Shown here: in pieces, positions 1 to 7,007 of the stretch | Layout: every line of letters begins with the position of its first letter | Numbering within the stretch: the stretch's first letter is position 1 | Notes under the pieces: generated by a model | What the model was told of the DNA's origin: nothing | Database searches by the model: none | The model's input: only the letters and a program-made list of their open reading frames with translations | NCBI GenBank assembly: GCA_021799715.1 | Contig: JAJYZY010000016.1 | Coordinates: 1 to 26,588, forward strand | Reading direction: 5' to 3' | Source of the DNA: Planctomycetota bacterium | Lineage (GTDB): Bacteria; Planctomycetota; Phycisphaerae; WQYP01 | DNA: 26,588 nt | Program-made: the position numbers and the translations under genes

Positions 1-86
1 TCCGCAGCCGCGTGGTGGAGACCCGCGGCCGATTGGCCGGCATGGCAACGGAAGACCCGCGGTGGATCATGTACGAACCCCCATAA
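1..86 (+). CDS. C-terminal fragment of an unrecognised protein (5' end outside window)
   Basis: Reading from base 3, a frame runs 27 codons (ending ...RWIMYEPP) to TAA at 84-86. Third positions are mostly G or C, as in the neighbouring genes, and the residue mix (Arg, Glu, Trp, Pro) looks like a normal protein tail. It would converge with kduI, with 54 bp between the stops. I do not recognise the family from 27 residues. The opposite strand also has an open frame here, with a basic, low-information product, so the strand choice is only moderately secure. Confidence 0.4.
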   Translation, partial: RSRVVETRGRLAGMATEDPRWIMYEPP

Positions 87-140
87 AAATAGCCGGCGCA
101 GCCGGTGATTTGGCGTGTTCATGCATCTGAGAAATCTCCG

Positions 141-974
141 CTAAATTAAATCACCAACGGCAAGCGTGTCCATATCATTGAAGGCCTGATTTTCACCCCC
201 CATACCCCAGCAGAACGCATAGGCGGCGGTACCGGCACCGGCATGAATCGACCACGCCGGCGATAACACCACCTGCTGGTCGGCAATGACCAGATGGCGC
301 GTTTCATCAGGGCGGCCCATCAGGTGAAAAACGCGGGCGTCCGCGGACACATTGAAATAGAGATACACTTCAGAACGGCGTAAATGCGTGTGCGGCGGCA
401 TGGTGTTCCAGACGCTGCCGGAATCCAACTGCGTAAAGCCCATGACCAGTTGACAGCTTGGGATGCCATCCGGATGAATGTATTTGTAAATGGTACGGCT
501 GTTGCAAGTGGCGGCGTTACCAAGTTTAACCGCCTGGGCATCGGCCTTGCGGGCCAGCGCAATTGGATGGCGGTTGTGGGCCGGATAACTTAGCAGATAA
601 AATCGAGACGGAGAATCGGGTAATTGACTGGTGAAAGAAATATTTTTACAGCCCATGCCAATATAGAGACAATCCAAGTTATCAAGACAATATTCCCGGC
701 CATCCACGGTAACAGTTCCCCGTGAACCGATGTTGAGGATACCGACTTCGCGGCGTTCACAAAAACTGGTGGAACGCATTTCCGCCGGAGCCTGAAGCGT
801 CAGCGAGCCGGTAATTGGAACCGCGGAGCCGATGATCGCGCGATCGGCCTCGCACCAGACCAGTTCGATTTGTCCGGGCACGAAGAGATTGTCAATGAGA
901 AAATCAGCCCGCAGGGCGGCAGCATTCATGGCCGCGTAGCGTTGAGAATCAGGTAATAAAAGCGTTCGCATCAT
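141..974 (-). CDS. kduI: 5-dehydro-4-deoxy-D-glucuronate isomerase (KduI)
   Basis: KduI isomerises 5-keto-4-deoxyuronate to 3-deoxy-D-glycero-2,5-hexodiulosonate, a cytosolic step in the breakdown of unsaturated uronates released from pectin and related polyuronides. The product is 277 residues from the ATG at 974, almost exactly the family length (278 in E. coli). The zinc site of this cupin-fold enzyme is complete: HTHLRRSE gives H195, H197 and E202, and H244 lies in WSIHAGAGT. The C-terminal GGENQAFNDMD block is typical. The open frame extends 45 codons upstream to 1109, but that extension is Arg/His/Cys-rich and unlike KduI, so I start at the tandem ATG ATG (974/971). No Shine-Dalgarno is visible. 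No kduD, kdgK or lyase gene lies in the window, so the pathway partners must be elsewhere or beyond the left edge. Confidence 0.95.
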   Translation of the reverse strand: MMRTLLLPDSQRYAAMNAAALRADFLIDNLFVPGQIELVWCEADRAIIGSAVPITGSLTLQAPAEMRSTSFCERREVGILNIGSRGTVTVDGREYCLDNLDCLYIGMGCKNISFTSQLPDSPSRFYLLSYPAHNRHPIALARKADAQAVKLGNAATCNSRTIYKYIHPDGIPSCQLVMGFTQLDSGSVWNTMPPHTHLRRSEVYLYFNVSADARVFHLMGRPDETRHLVIADQQVVLSPAWSIHAGAGTAAYAFCWGMGGENQAFNDMDTLAVGDLI

Positions 975-1072
975 ACCGTGTCCATCAGGGGGTTGACGAA
1001 GATTTCCGCGTCGGTGCGGCGCATGCACAAAACGACATTGCATGACAAGGACCGAAACATGACACGCATGGA

Positions 1073-1101
1073 ATAGTACTTGATTTTTGCGCGGCAGTAA
1101 A
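1073..1101 (-). promoter_or_regulatory. Possible sigma-70-type promoter of kduI
   Basis: On the minus strand TTTACT (1096-1101) and TACTAT (1073-1078) are separated by exactly 17 bp. Each matches the -35 or -10 consensus at four of six positions. Transcription from here would give a leader of about 90 nt before the kduI ATG at 974. The match is modest and rests only on spacing and position. Confidence 0.35.
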
Positions 1102-1142
1102 ATCCGCACGTCGAGGAATTGTGCGCAAAATCAGGCCGTGTC

Positions 1143-1192
1143 TGCACTTGTCGCATTTTATTAACGTATCGTTACGGGCCGCACAGGGGTAT
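1143..1192. repeat. ~50-bp intergenic repeat, copy A
   Basis: This block resembles 1733-1783 in the same orientation. Both run through cgcactt/tgcactt, a T-rich stretch, taa(c/t)aacg, then a shared gcacagg..gtat end, and I estimate about 75-80% identity. The two copies bracket the pair of ~190-bp repeats. No function is assigned. Confidence 0.6.
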
Positions 1193-1200
1193 AAAATGAT

Positions 1201-1389
1201 CACGGATTACGCGGATTAGACGGATAAGCAGGAAGGTACTGATTTTGGTTCGCTATCGCTGCGGTGCCCCCGTTGCGTGCCACAATAGATACACTTCTTC
1301 TGCGGCGCTTGGTGATTTGGAGTGCCCCGCGTTCCGCCATCAATCCCAACGTATCCGTGCGATCCGTGCGATCAGTGGTCCGGTATTGA
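1201..1389. repeat. ~190-bp dispersed intergenic repeat, copy 1 ('DRTDRTD' type)
   Basis: The copy opens with a gcggattagacggata block and closes with atccgtgcgatccgtgcgat followed by cagtggtccggt. It shares ordered blocks with the copy at 1439-1630: the opening, a gctgcggtgccc...gttgcgtgcc core, ggtgatttggagtgc, ttccgcca, and the closing block. Read on the minus strand, the end translates to a run of Asp-Arg-Thr triplets, which gene finders often miscall as protein. Such repeats are familiar from planctomycete and related intergenic DNA (general knowledge, not searched). I do not consider it coding. Confidence 0.75.
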
Positions 1390-1438
1390 ATCTGTGAGTT
1401 CAAGCCGACCTCGGATACGGACGTGGGCGTGATGCAAC

Positions 1439-1630
1439 CACGTATTGCGCGGATTAAACGGATACAAAGGGGGACAACGACGTTGATCCGCAATTGCTGC
1501 GGCGCGCCCGTTGCGTGCCGAAATGAATCCGATTCCATGCAAGACATGGCGATTTGGCGTGCAGAGCTTTCCGCCAAAAATCTCCACATATCCGTGCGAT
1601 CCGTGCGATCAGTGGTCCGGTTTTTGAATA
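1439..1630. repeat. ~190-bp dispersed intergenic repeat, copy 2 ('DRTDRTD' type)
   Basis: This is the second copy, head-to-tail with the one at 1201-1389 and separated from it by 49 bp. The two ends are conserved best; the closing block atccgtgcgatccgtgcgat plus cagtggtccggt is identical in both. The middle has diverged except for the gttgcgtgcc and gatttgg.gtgc islands. Conservation of the ends suggests an element with functional termini, or a structured spacer, rather than decayed coding sequence. Confidence 0.75.
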
Positions 1631-1682
1631 CACCGTTACAACGCGACCTTGGGAATGAAAACAAATGTATGGTCCACACGGC

Positions 1683-1714
1683 TAATTACGGGACACCCTG
1701 ATCCCGTATAATTA
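1683..1714. repeat. Imperfect inverted repeat
   Basis: TAATTA-CGGGA (1683-1693) faces TCCCG-TATAATTA (1702-1714) across an 8-base loop, with a two-base bulge in one arm. It lies about 170 bp beyond the pstB stop and has no T-run on either side, so it is not a standard intrinsic terminator. The remaining spacer 1784-1887 shows nothing recognisable. Confidence 0.5.
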
Positions 1715-1732
1715 CCGCGACACCAAGCCATA

Positions 1733-1783
1733 TCCGCACTTTTCGTTTTTTAATAACGCATCACCACGGGGCGCACAGGGTAT
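1733..1783. repeat. ~50-bp intergenic repeat, copy A'
   Basis: Direct repeat of 1143-1192, ending in the same gcacagg..gtat block. With its partner it brackets the two longer repeats, giving the order A - B1 - B2 - A'. Confidence 0.6.
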
Positions 1784-1887
1784 GAAGCCGTGCCGGTACC
1801 CAGCGGGGCTGGAACGTATTCAGTGGTGTGCCGGGCAATTTCAAGGGACATCTGTTATGAGCGCAATTCATTGCGACGTTTACGCCA

Positions 1888-2754
1888 TTATCCGAATTGC
1901 CCGGTTACGTAGGCCATGGTTTGCTGATGATCCGGGTTGTGGAACATTTTATCGGTGGGACCCGCTTCAATTAAATTGCCCATGTAAAAAAAAGCGGTCT
2001 GATGCGCCACCCGGACCGCCTGATGCATATTGTGCGTGACAATCACAATGGTGATGGTTTTGCTCAATTCATTAATCAGCGATTCAATGGTTTTCGTGGC
2101 TATTGGATCCAGGGCCGAGCAGGGTTCATCCATCAACAGTACATCCGGATCAACGGCAATTGCCCGGGCAATGCACAGGCGCTGCTGCTGCCCGCCGGAC
2201 AGCGACAGCGCTGAAATGTGCAGCCGGTCTTTAACCTCTTCCCAAAGTCCGGCAGCGCGCAGCGACTTTTCAACCTTGTCCGCGATAATCGCTTTGCCGC
2301 GAACGCCATGAATCCGCAAAGGATACGCAACATTTTCATAAATGCTTTTGGGAAATGGATTGGGCTTTTGAAAGACCATGCCCGTGCGCTTGCGCAGTTC
2401 CATGACATCGGTGCGGCGATCATAAATATCCGCGCCGTGAATTTTAATGCTGCCGTGAACCTGACAATGCCGGATCAGATCATTCATCCGGTTTAAGCAA
2501 CGGAGAATGGTTGATTTACCGCAGCCCGACGGCCCGATAAATGCGGTTACCTCCCCATGCGCAATTTCCAGGTTCACACCGTGTACCGCCCGCCCTTTAC
2601 CGTAAAACACCTCCAGATTGTTTATTTCAATGGCCTGCCGCTTGACGTGTTGATCGGGTGTTACCGGAATGATGCGGGGCTCATTGGAACCATGGGTACT
2701 GTGATGCGATCCAGACGCGCGCGAATTGGTTTCAGCGATTATTGGCGGTGTCAT
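1888..2754 (-). CDS. pstB: Phosphate ABC transporter ATP-binding protein PstB
   Basis: PstB is the cytoplasmic ATPase of the high-affinity phosphate importer PstSCAB. All ABC-ATPase elements are present in order in 288 residues: Walker [10 protein letters not shown] (74-82), the Q-loop in [18 protein letters not shown] (Q129), the signature LSGGQQQR (185-192), Walker B VLLMDEP with E210, and the switch histidine in VTHNM (H241). The PstB-specific text around the Q-loop and the [10 protein letters not shown] stretch after Walker A make the family call secure. A ~38-residue low-complexity N-terminal extension (His/Ser/Pro-rich) precedes the fold. The start is supported by GGAGGT seven bases upstream of the ATG. 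pstS, pstC, pstA and phoU are not adjacent: downstream is repeat-filled spacer, and upstream, divergently, is a phosphate symporter. Its permease partners must be encoded elsewhere. Confidence 0.96.
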   Translation of the reverse strand: MTPPIIAETNSRASGSHHSTHGSNEPRIIPVTPDQHVKRQAIEINNLEVFYGKGRAVHGVNLEIAHGEVTAFIGPSGCGKSTILRCLNRMNDLIRHCQVHGSIKIHGADIYDRRTDVMELRKRTGMVFQKPNPFPKSIYENVAYPLRIHGVRGKAIIADKVEKSLRAAGLWEEVKDRLHISALSLSGGQQQRLCIARAIAVDPDVLLMDEPCSALDPIATKTIESLINELSKTITIVIVTHNMHQAVRVAHQTAFFYMGNLIEAGPTDKMFHNPDHQQTMAYVTGQFG

Positions 2755-2901
2755 AATGTGTACCTCCGAAGTCTTCAGGCCGTCGTGGCGGCTTGTTGCC
2801 GCGCGCCGGGCACAAACCCATGGCGGCAGTGCATCACGTCAGCGGCCACGCTCCAAGTTAAAGAATATGGCCGCGCCCGGCTGCGGAGCAAGGAATTTCC
2901 G

Positions 2902-2964
2902 ATGAAAAAGGCCGAATTAGCGCAACATTATCCGTGGGATTACATGGCGTTAGCGCAATATTAA
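2902..2964 (+). CDS. Possible 20-codon leader ORF containing an internal repeat
   Basis: ATG at 2902 follows an AAGGA block (2890-2894) and runs 20 codons to TAA, giving a peptide with LAQHY and ALAQY separated by PWDYM. The repeat arises because the 14-mer ttagcgcaacatta (2917-2930) recurs as ttagcgcaatatta (2950-2963), 33 bp later, with one mismatch. The spacing is both 11 codons and about three helical turns, so the DNA could equally be a tandem operator with no peptide made. It lies 200 bp upstream of the symporter gene, in the divergent pstB/symporter spacer. Confidence 0.25.
   Translation: MKKAELAQHYPWDYMALAQY
2917..2963. repeat. Pair of 14-bp direct repeats, 33-bp period
   Basis: ttagcgcaacatta and ttagcgcaatatta match at 13 of 14 bases. 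Identical face-of-helix spacing in a divergent promoter region is the usual look of a tandem regulator site. No regulator is identified. Confidence 0.5.
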
Positions 2965-3029
2965 TACATTCTCAACAATGAATAATCACAAACTGGAATT
3001 TTCATTTTTGGGGCCTTGGCAAAGCGATA

Positions 3030-3057
3030 TTCACGGAACTTTAACACAAAATCAACG
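3030..3057 (+). promoter_or_regulatory. PHO-box-like triple direct repeat
   Basis: Three hexamers, TTCACG (3030-3035), TTAACA (3041-3046) and TCAACG (3052-3057), sit at an exact 11-bp period with 5-bp spacers. This resembles the Bacillus PhoP-type PHO box (TTAACA-like hexamers with ~5-bp spacing), and PhoB boxes also have an 11-bp period. It lies between pstB and a Pho84-like symporter, so phosphate control of one or both is plausible. The first and third hexamers match imperfectly. Elsewhere in 2755-3165 only the leader-like ORF and repeats were seen. Confidence 0.4.
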
Positions 3058-3165
3058 GAATCAAAAAGATGATCCCGTAGAACATGGATTGGTTATGGTC
3101 TGTTGGACTTGCAAAATCCTGCGTCGGCTTTTTTGTGACCAACATGTTTTTGAGGAGTCAATATC

Positions 3166-4626
3166 ATGGCAGTCAACAACGAACTTCATGCGGCGGAAGT
3201 GTCGGAGGCGCTGAACGAAGTAAAATTCAGCGGCTTTCACCTCCGCGCCATTATCACCGCAGGCATGGGATTTTTCACTTCGGCATTTGACTTGACGGTC
3301 ATCGGCACTGCGCTGGCACTGGCGGGACCGGAATGGGTGAAGGGATTTCTCGCCGACGGCGGCACCAAGGCGAATTTTGCGTGGACGATGGGACTGGTCG
3401 GATCGGTTTCACTGGCGGCAACGTTTGTCGGAGCAATCGTCTTCGGCACAATCGCCGACAAAATCGGTCGTAAAAGCGTTTACGGCATTGAAGCGATTCT
3501 GATGACCATCGGTGCCTTGGGCAGCGCGTTTGCCGGCGGCCCGATTTCAATGATTATCTGGCGCACGATTATGGGCTTCGGCATTGGTGGTGATTATCCA
3601 TTGTCCGCCGTCCTGATGAGCGAATACGCCAACCGCGAATCGCGCGGCAAAATGGTGGGTATGGTGTTTTCCTGCCAGGCATTGGGATTTCTCGCCGGAC
3701 CGATTGTTATTTTGACCATGCTGGCGGCGGGTGTCAGCCATGAGTTGACCTGGCGCATTGCACTGGGACTGGGCGCACTGCCGGCCTTGGGCGTGATTAT
3801 CCTGCGTCGCACCATGCCGGAATCTCCGCGGTGGCTCGCCCGCGCCAAAGGGCAGGCGGCGGCGGCGGCCAAATCGCTTTCAACTTATTCCGAGGGAGTT
3901 GCCCGGCCGGCCACACGCGATTCGGCTTCGGTGGTTCGTGAGCCGCTGGCGAAATATGCCATGACACTGCTGGGCACGGCGGGCTGCTGGTTTGTTTTTG
4001 ATTATGCCTACTACGGCAACACCATCGGAATGCCGACGATTATCAATTCGGTTGCTCCGCACGCCTCAATGATGACATCCGTGGCATGGAATGTCTTGAT
4101 CTTCGGGATTTTTGCAGTTCCCGGCTATGTATTTGCATTCATGCTCAGCGATAAGCTCGGTCGCAAGTTTATTCAGATGATGGGTTTTGCGCTCATGGGG
4201 CTGATGTTTCTGGCACTGGGCGTCATTCCGGCGCTGTCCCAGAATGCCGGGGCGTTTATCACGATATTCGGCTTGAGCTATTTCTTTGCGGAATTCGGGC
4301 CGAACGTGACAACATTTGTTCTTGCGGCGGAATTGTATCCGGTGAACCTCCGCACGACGGGGCACGGGATTTCCGCGGGGATTGCCAAAATCGGCGCGTT
4401 TCTAGGGGTTTTGTTCCTCAATGGGATTCTGGTGAAATTAGGATTCAGCGGCGGCATGCTGCTTTCCGCGGGAATGTCGCTGGTGGGCCTGGTGCTCACG
4501 GCGGTATGCATTAAAGAACCCGCCGGTAAATCGCTGGAAGAAGCGGGACAGGAAACCGGTTGGGAACCGGCCCAGAAGGTCATCACCCGCGAAGCCATGC
4601 AAACTCCAGTAGGCGTTTCGGCGTAA
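3166..4626 (+). CDS. MFS transporter, phosphate:H+ symporter (PHS/Pho84-like) family
   Basis: A 486-residue inner-membrane protein of the major facilitator superfamily, with about 12 hydrophobic segments. MFS motif A is seen as GTIADKIGRKSVYG (94-107), followed by MGFGIGGDYPLSAVLMSEYA (136-155), the hallmark of eukaryotic-type Pho84/PiPT phosphate:proton symporters, and by MPESPRW (217-223). Acidic residues placed like the transport residues of that family are D143 in GGDYPLS and D279 in VFDYAYYG. Early in helix 1, FFTSAFD keeps D42, but Ser39 stands where the family usually has another Asp, so coupling may differ. The start is fixed by GAGGAG eight bases before the ATG. It is divergent from pstB with a PHO-box-like element between them, and it ends in its own terminator. 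Phosphate is the likely substrate; another organic anion is possible. Confidence 0.85.
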   Translation: MAVNNELHAAEVSEALNEVKFSGFHLRAIITAGMGFFTSAFDLTVIGTALALAGPEWVKGFLADGGTKANFAWTMGLVGSVSLAATFVGAIVFGTIADKIGRKSVYGIEAILMTIGALGSAFAGGPISMIIWRTIMGFGIGGDYPLSAVLMSEYANRESRGKMVGMVFSCQALGFLAGPIVILTMLAAGVSHELTWRIALGLGALPALGVIILRRTMPESPRWLARAKGQAAAAAKSLSTYSEGVARPATRDSASVVREPLAKYAMTLLGTAGCWFVFDYAYYGNTIGMPTIINSVAPHASMMTSVAWNVLIFGIFAVPGYVFAFMLSDKLGRKFIQMMGFALMGLMFLALGVIPALSQNAGAFITIFGLSYFFAEFGPNVTTFVLAAELYPVNLRTTGHGISAGIAKIGAFLGVLFLNGILVKLGFSGGMLLSAGMSLVGLVLTAVCIKEPAGKSLEEAGQETGWEPAQKVITREAMQTPVGVSA

Positions 4627-4657
4627 TGTATTATTGAGAGCGAGGCAAGTTTCCCAG

Positions 4658-4689
4658 GGGCCAGGCCGGATGCGAGCCTGGCCCTTTTT
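4658..4689 (+). terminator. Rho-independent terminator after the symporter gene
   Basis: GGGCCAGGC (4658-4666) pairs perfectly with GCCTGGCCC (4676-4684) over a 9-base loop and is followed immediately by TTTTT. The hairpin begins 31 bases after the stop codon and isolates the symporter from the rarA operon. Confidence 0.9.
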
Positions 4690-4701
4690 GCTGCGCGGAG
4701 C

Positions 4702-4731
4702 CCGACAGAATTCGGCTGGTGTTGCTATAAT
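4702..4731 (+). promoter_or_regulatory. Extended -10 promoter for rarA and the cyclo-ligase gene
   Basis: TGC-TATAAT (hexamer at 4726-4731) is a perfect extended -10 element. CCGACA (4702-4707) lies 18 bp upstream as a four-of-six -35 match. It sits directly after the terminator and about 75 bp ahead of the rarA start, where an operon promoter is expected. Confidence 0.6.
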
Positions 4732-4808
4732 CGGTTTTAAAATCGCGAGCACGCCTGCGCACAACGCGTAATCGGCATCGTGCCGCGGTGCCAACTGGAT
4801 GCTTGACC

Positions 4809-6164
4809 GTGCCGGACTTATTTACATCTTCCAGGGAACAACGCATTAACGCGGCGCGTCCGCTGGCGGCGCGAATGCGGCCGGAAACACTGGCGGAGTT
4901 CGTCGGCCAGCAGCACATTCTTGGCCCGGGCAAGCTGCTGCGCCGCATGATTGAAGCCGACCGGCTGGTGAGTCTGATTTTTTACGGACCGCCCGGAACC
5001 GGAAAAACGTCCCTGGCGGAACTTATCGCCGGAGCCACGCGCCGCCACTTTGTCCGCCTGAATGCCGCCGCCGCCGGTGTTAAAGATGTGCGCGATGTCC
5101 TGGCGGAGGCGCGAACACAATTGGAAAACACGGGCGAACGCACCATTCTGTTCCTTGATGAAATTCACCGGTTCAACCGCGCGCAGCAGGATATTCTGCT
5201 GCCGGATGTTGAAAATGGAATTATTACCCTGATCGGTGCCACCACGCAAAATCCGTTCTTCTCCGTTAATGCGCCTCTGGTATCGCGCAGTCAGATATTT
5301 CAATTTGAGCCCCTGTCCGCGGAAGATATTCGCGCGGTGTTGAATCGTGCCATGGCTGATCCGACACGCGGTCTGGGAGCCTTGAAACTCACGGTCGATG
5401 CCGCAGCGCTGGATCATTGGCTGGAAGTATCCGATGGCGACGCCCGACGCGCCATAACCGCACTGGAAATTGCCGTGATTTCCCAACGATCCGCAGCCAT
5501 TGGCAACACCGGAGAAGCGGTGCACATCACTGAGCAAATCGCCCGCGATTCGATTCAGGCCAAAGCCATGGTGTACGATGATGACGGCCACTATGACTCC
5601 GCCAGCGCATTGATTAAATCCATGCGGGGAAGTGATCCGGACGCCACGATTTATTGGCTGGCGCGGATGCTGGCGGCGGGCGATGACCCGCGCTTTATCG
5701 CCCGCCGAATCGCGATTTGCGCTTCGGAGGATATTGGAAATGCGGATCCCACCGCCGTGTTACTGGCCGCGGCGGCCGTGCAGATAACGGAGTTTGTCGG
5801 CATGCCGGAGTGTCGGCTGACTCTGGCGCAGGCGGCACTGTATCTGGCGTGCGCTCCGAAAAGCAATCGCGTAACGTTGGCCATTGATCAGGCCATGGAC
5901 GATGTTAAAACCAGCCGCACCATTCCCGTGCCGCGTCCGCTGCGCGATGCGCATTATCCCGGGGCAAAGGATTTGGGGCATGAAGGGTATCAATACGCGC
6001 ATCAATTTCCGGAAGGGTATGTGCCGCAGGTATACTTAGCCGTGGAAAAGCACTATTATCAGCCGACGGACCGGGGCCATGAAGCGGAGATAGGTCGATA
6101 TCTTCAGCGCCTGGCGGAACTGGACAAGGCATGGGCTGAATTGGAACCGCGCGATGCGCCGTAA
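4809..6164 (+). CDS. rarA: Replication-associated recombination protein A (RarA/MgsA), AAA+ ATPase
   Basis: RarA is a cytosolic clamp-loader-like AAA+ protein (bacterial homologue of WRNIP1/Mgs1) acting at stalled replication forks. In the 451-residue product I see the family N-terminus PLAARMRPETLAEFVGQQH (18-36), Walker A GPPGTGKT (60-67), Walker B LFLDEIH (114-120) and sensor-1 GATTQNP (143-149). The C-terminal MgsA-type oligomerisation region holds SMRGSDPDATIYWLARML. The frame is also open from a GTG at 4788. I prefer the GTG at 4809, because the resulting MPDLF... matches the short 'DLF' opening common in this family. Neither start has a clear Shine-Dalgarno. The cyclo-ligase gene follows after 37 bp and is probably cotranscribed. 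Confidence 0.95.
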   Translation: MPDLFTSSREQRINAARPLAARMRPETLAEFVGQQHILGPGKLLRRMIEADRLVSLIFYGPPGTGKTSLAELIAGATRRHFVRLNAAAAGVKDVRDVLAEARTQLENTGERTILFLDEIHRFNRAQQDILLPDVENGIITLIGATTQNPFFSVNAPLVSRSQIFQFEPLSAEDIRAVLNRAMADPTRGLGALKLTVDAAALDHWLEVSDGDARRAITALEIAVISQRSAAIGNTGEAVHITEQIARDSIQAKAMVYDDDGHYDSASALIKSMRGSDPDATIYWLARMLAAGDDPRFIARRIAICASEDIGNADPTAVLLAAAAVQITEFVGMPECRLTLAQAALYLACAPKSNRVTLAIDQAMDDVKTSRTIPVPRPLRDAHYPGAKDLGHEGYQYAHQFPEGYVPQVYLAVEKHYYQPTDRGHEAEIGRYLQRLAELDKAWAELEPRDAP

Positions 6165-6201
6165 GTTCCAACGCGGCGTATCTGGAAGAGGAAACACTGC
6201 C

Positions 6202-6777
6202 ATGGATAAAAATGACTTACGCAAAAAAATGCGGACGGTGCTGGCGGGCATTACACCGGAACAGCGCCACAGCCGCTCGTTGAATGTGTGCCATCAGTTG
6301 CAGGACACCTCCGAATTCCGCCGCGCGGAAACCATCATGCTGTTTTTATCCATGGAGCAGGAGGTGGAAACTTCCACGCTGGTTATTCAAGCGTGGAAAG
6401 AAGGCAAAACCGTGGCGCTGCCGCGCGTGCGCTGGGCCACGAGGGAAATTGAACCCGTGGCGATAAAATCACTTGAAACCTCACCCAACCCCGCCGTGCA
6501 GGGACTGCGCGATCCGGTCGATGGAACGCCCATTCCCCTGGCCCGGATTGATCTGGTTGCCATACCCGGACTGGCGTTTGACCGCCGCGGCTTTCGACTC
6601 GGGCGCGGCAAAGGCTTTTATGATCGCTTTTTATCGCAAAAAGAGTGTCGGGCACTCCGCATCGCGCTGTGTTTTCAAGAGCAACTTCTCGAAGAACTGC
6701 TGCCGGTGGAACCGCATGACATGCCCATGAATATGATTGTCACAGATCAAAAAATTCTGCGCTGCAATCACCCCTGA
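6202..6777 (+). CDS. 5-formyltetrahydrofolate cyclo-ligase
   Basis: This cytosolic enzyme uses ATP to convert 5-formyl-THF to 5,10-methenyl-THF, recycling an inhibitory folate. The 191-residue length is normal for the family. The diagnostic block is PGLAFDRRGFRLGRGKGFYD (122-141), with the glycine-rich nucleotide and substrate loop and the Tyr-Asp pair. The N-terminal DKNDLRKKMR with its conserved basic residues also fits. The frame is open upstream to 6154, overlapping rarA, but the ATG at 6202 has an AGAGGAA ribosome site nine bases before it and gives the family-like start. It is the second gene of the rarA transcript. Names in use include fau and ygfA; I leave the symbol blank because the usage varies. 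Confidence 0.93.
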   Translation: MDKNDLRKKMRTVLAGITPEQRHSRSLNVCHQLQDTSEFRRAETIMLFLSMEQEVETSTLVIQAWKEGKTVALPRVRWATREIEPVAIKSLETSPNPAVQGLRDPVDGTPIPLARIDLVAIPGLAFDRRGFRLGRGKGFYDRFLSQKECRALRIALCFQEQLLEELLPVEPHDMPMNMIVTDQKILRCNHP

Positions 6778-6812
6778 CGGGCCACACGCAAAATCCGCAT
6801 CCATTCACAGCT

Positions 6813-6834
6813 AATCGGCGCATCACCGATTTTC
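6813..6834 (+). terminator. Weak hairpin, possible terminator after the cyclo-ligase gene
   Basis: AATCGG (6813-6818) pairs with CCGATT (6826-6831) over seven bases and is followed by only a short TT. It lies 35 bases after the stop codon. The stem is short and the T-run poor, so the call is tentative. Confidence 0.3.
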
Positions 6835-6972
6835 CGATAACCGTCCGCACATTGCCACAGCCCGGCGGCGAATTCGGTAACTTTTCACCCGCGCACGGTC
6901 TTGGCCGCGGCAATCCACAGTGACCATCGTATCAAGCGTGTTCAACGCGTTTTAATCCGGCCATTGATCCGC

Positions 6973-6978
6973 TACAAT
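6973..6978 (+). promoter_or_regulatory. Possible -10 element of the phosphodiesterase gene
   Basis: TACAAT, a five-of-six -10 match, lies 29 bp before the ATG at 7008. No convincing -35 was found at 16-18 bp upstream. Apart from this and the weak hairpin, nothing is seen in 6778-7007. Confidence 0.3.
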
Positions 6979-7007
6979 CCTGCTGGTTGTATGCAGACGG
7001 AGAATTT

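Noticed and set aside
92..104. CCGGC-gca-GCCGG hairpin between the left-edge gene and kduI as a terminator
   Set aside because: The stem is only 5 bp and no T-run follows on either strand.
1200..1679. 159-codon minus-strand ORF rich in Asp-Arg-Thr triplets
   Set aside because: It is a translation of the two intergenic repeats; the same DNA blocks repeat in a non-coding pattern, and the product has no protein-like composition.
4818..5591. 257-codon minus-strand ORF overlapping rarA
   Set aside because: It lies wholly antisense to a strongly conserved AAA+ gene and resembles no protein family.
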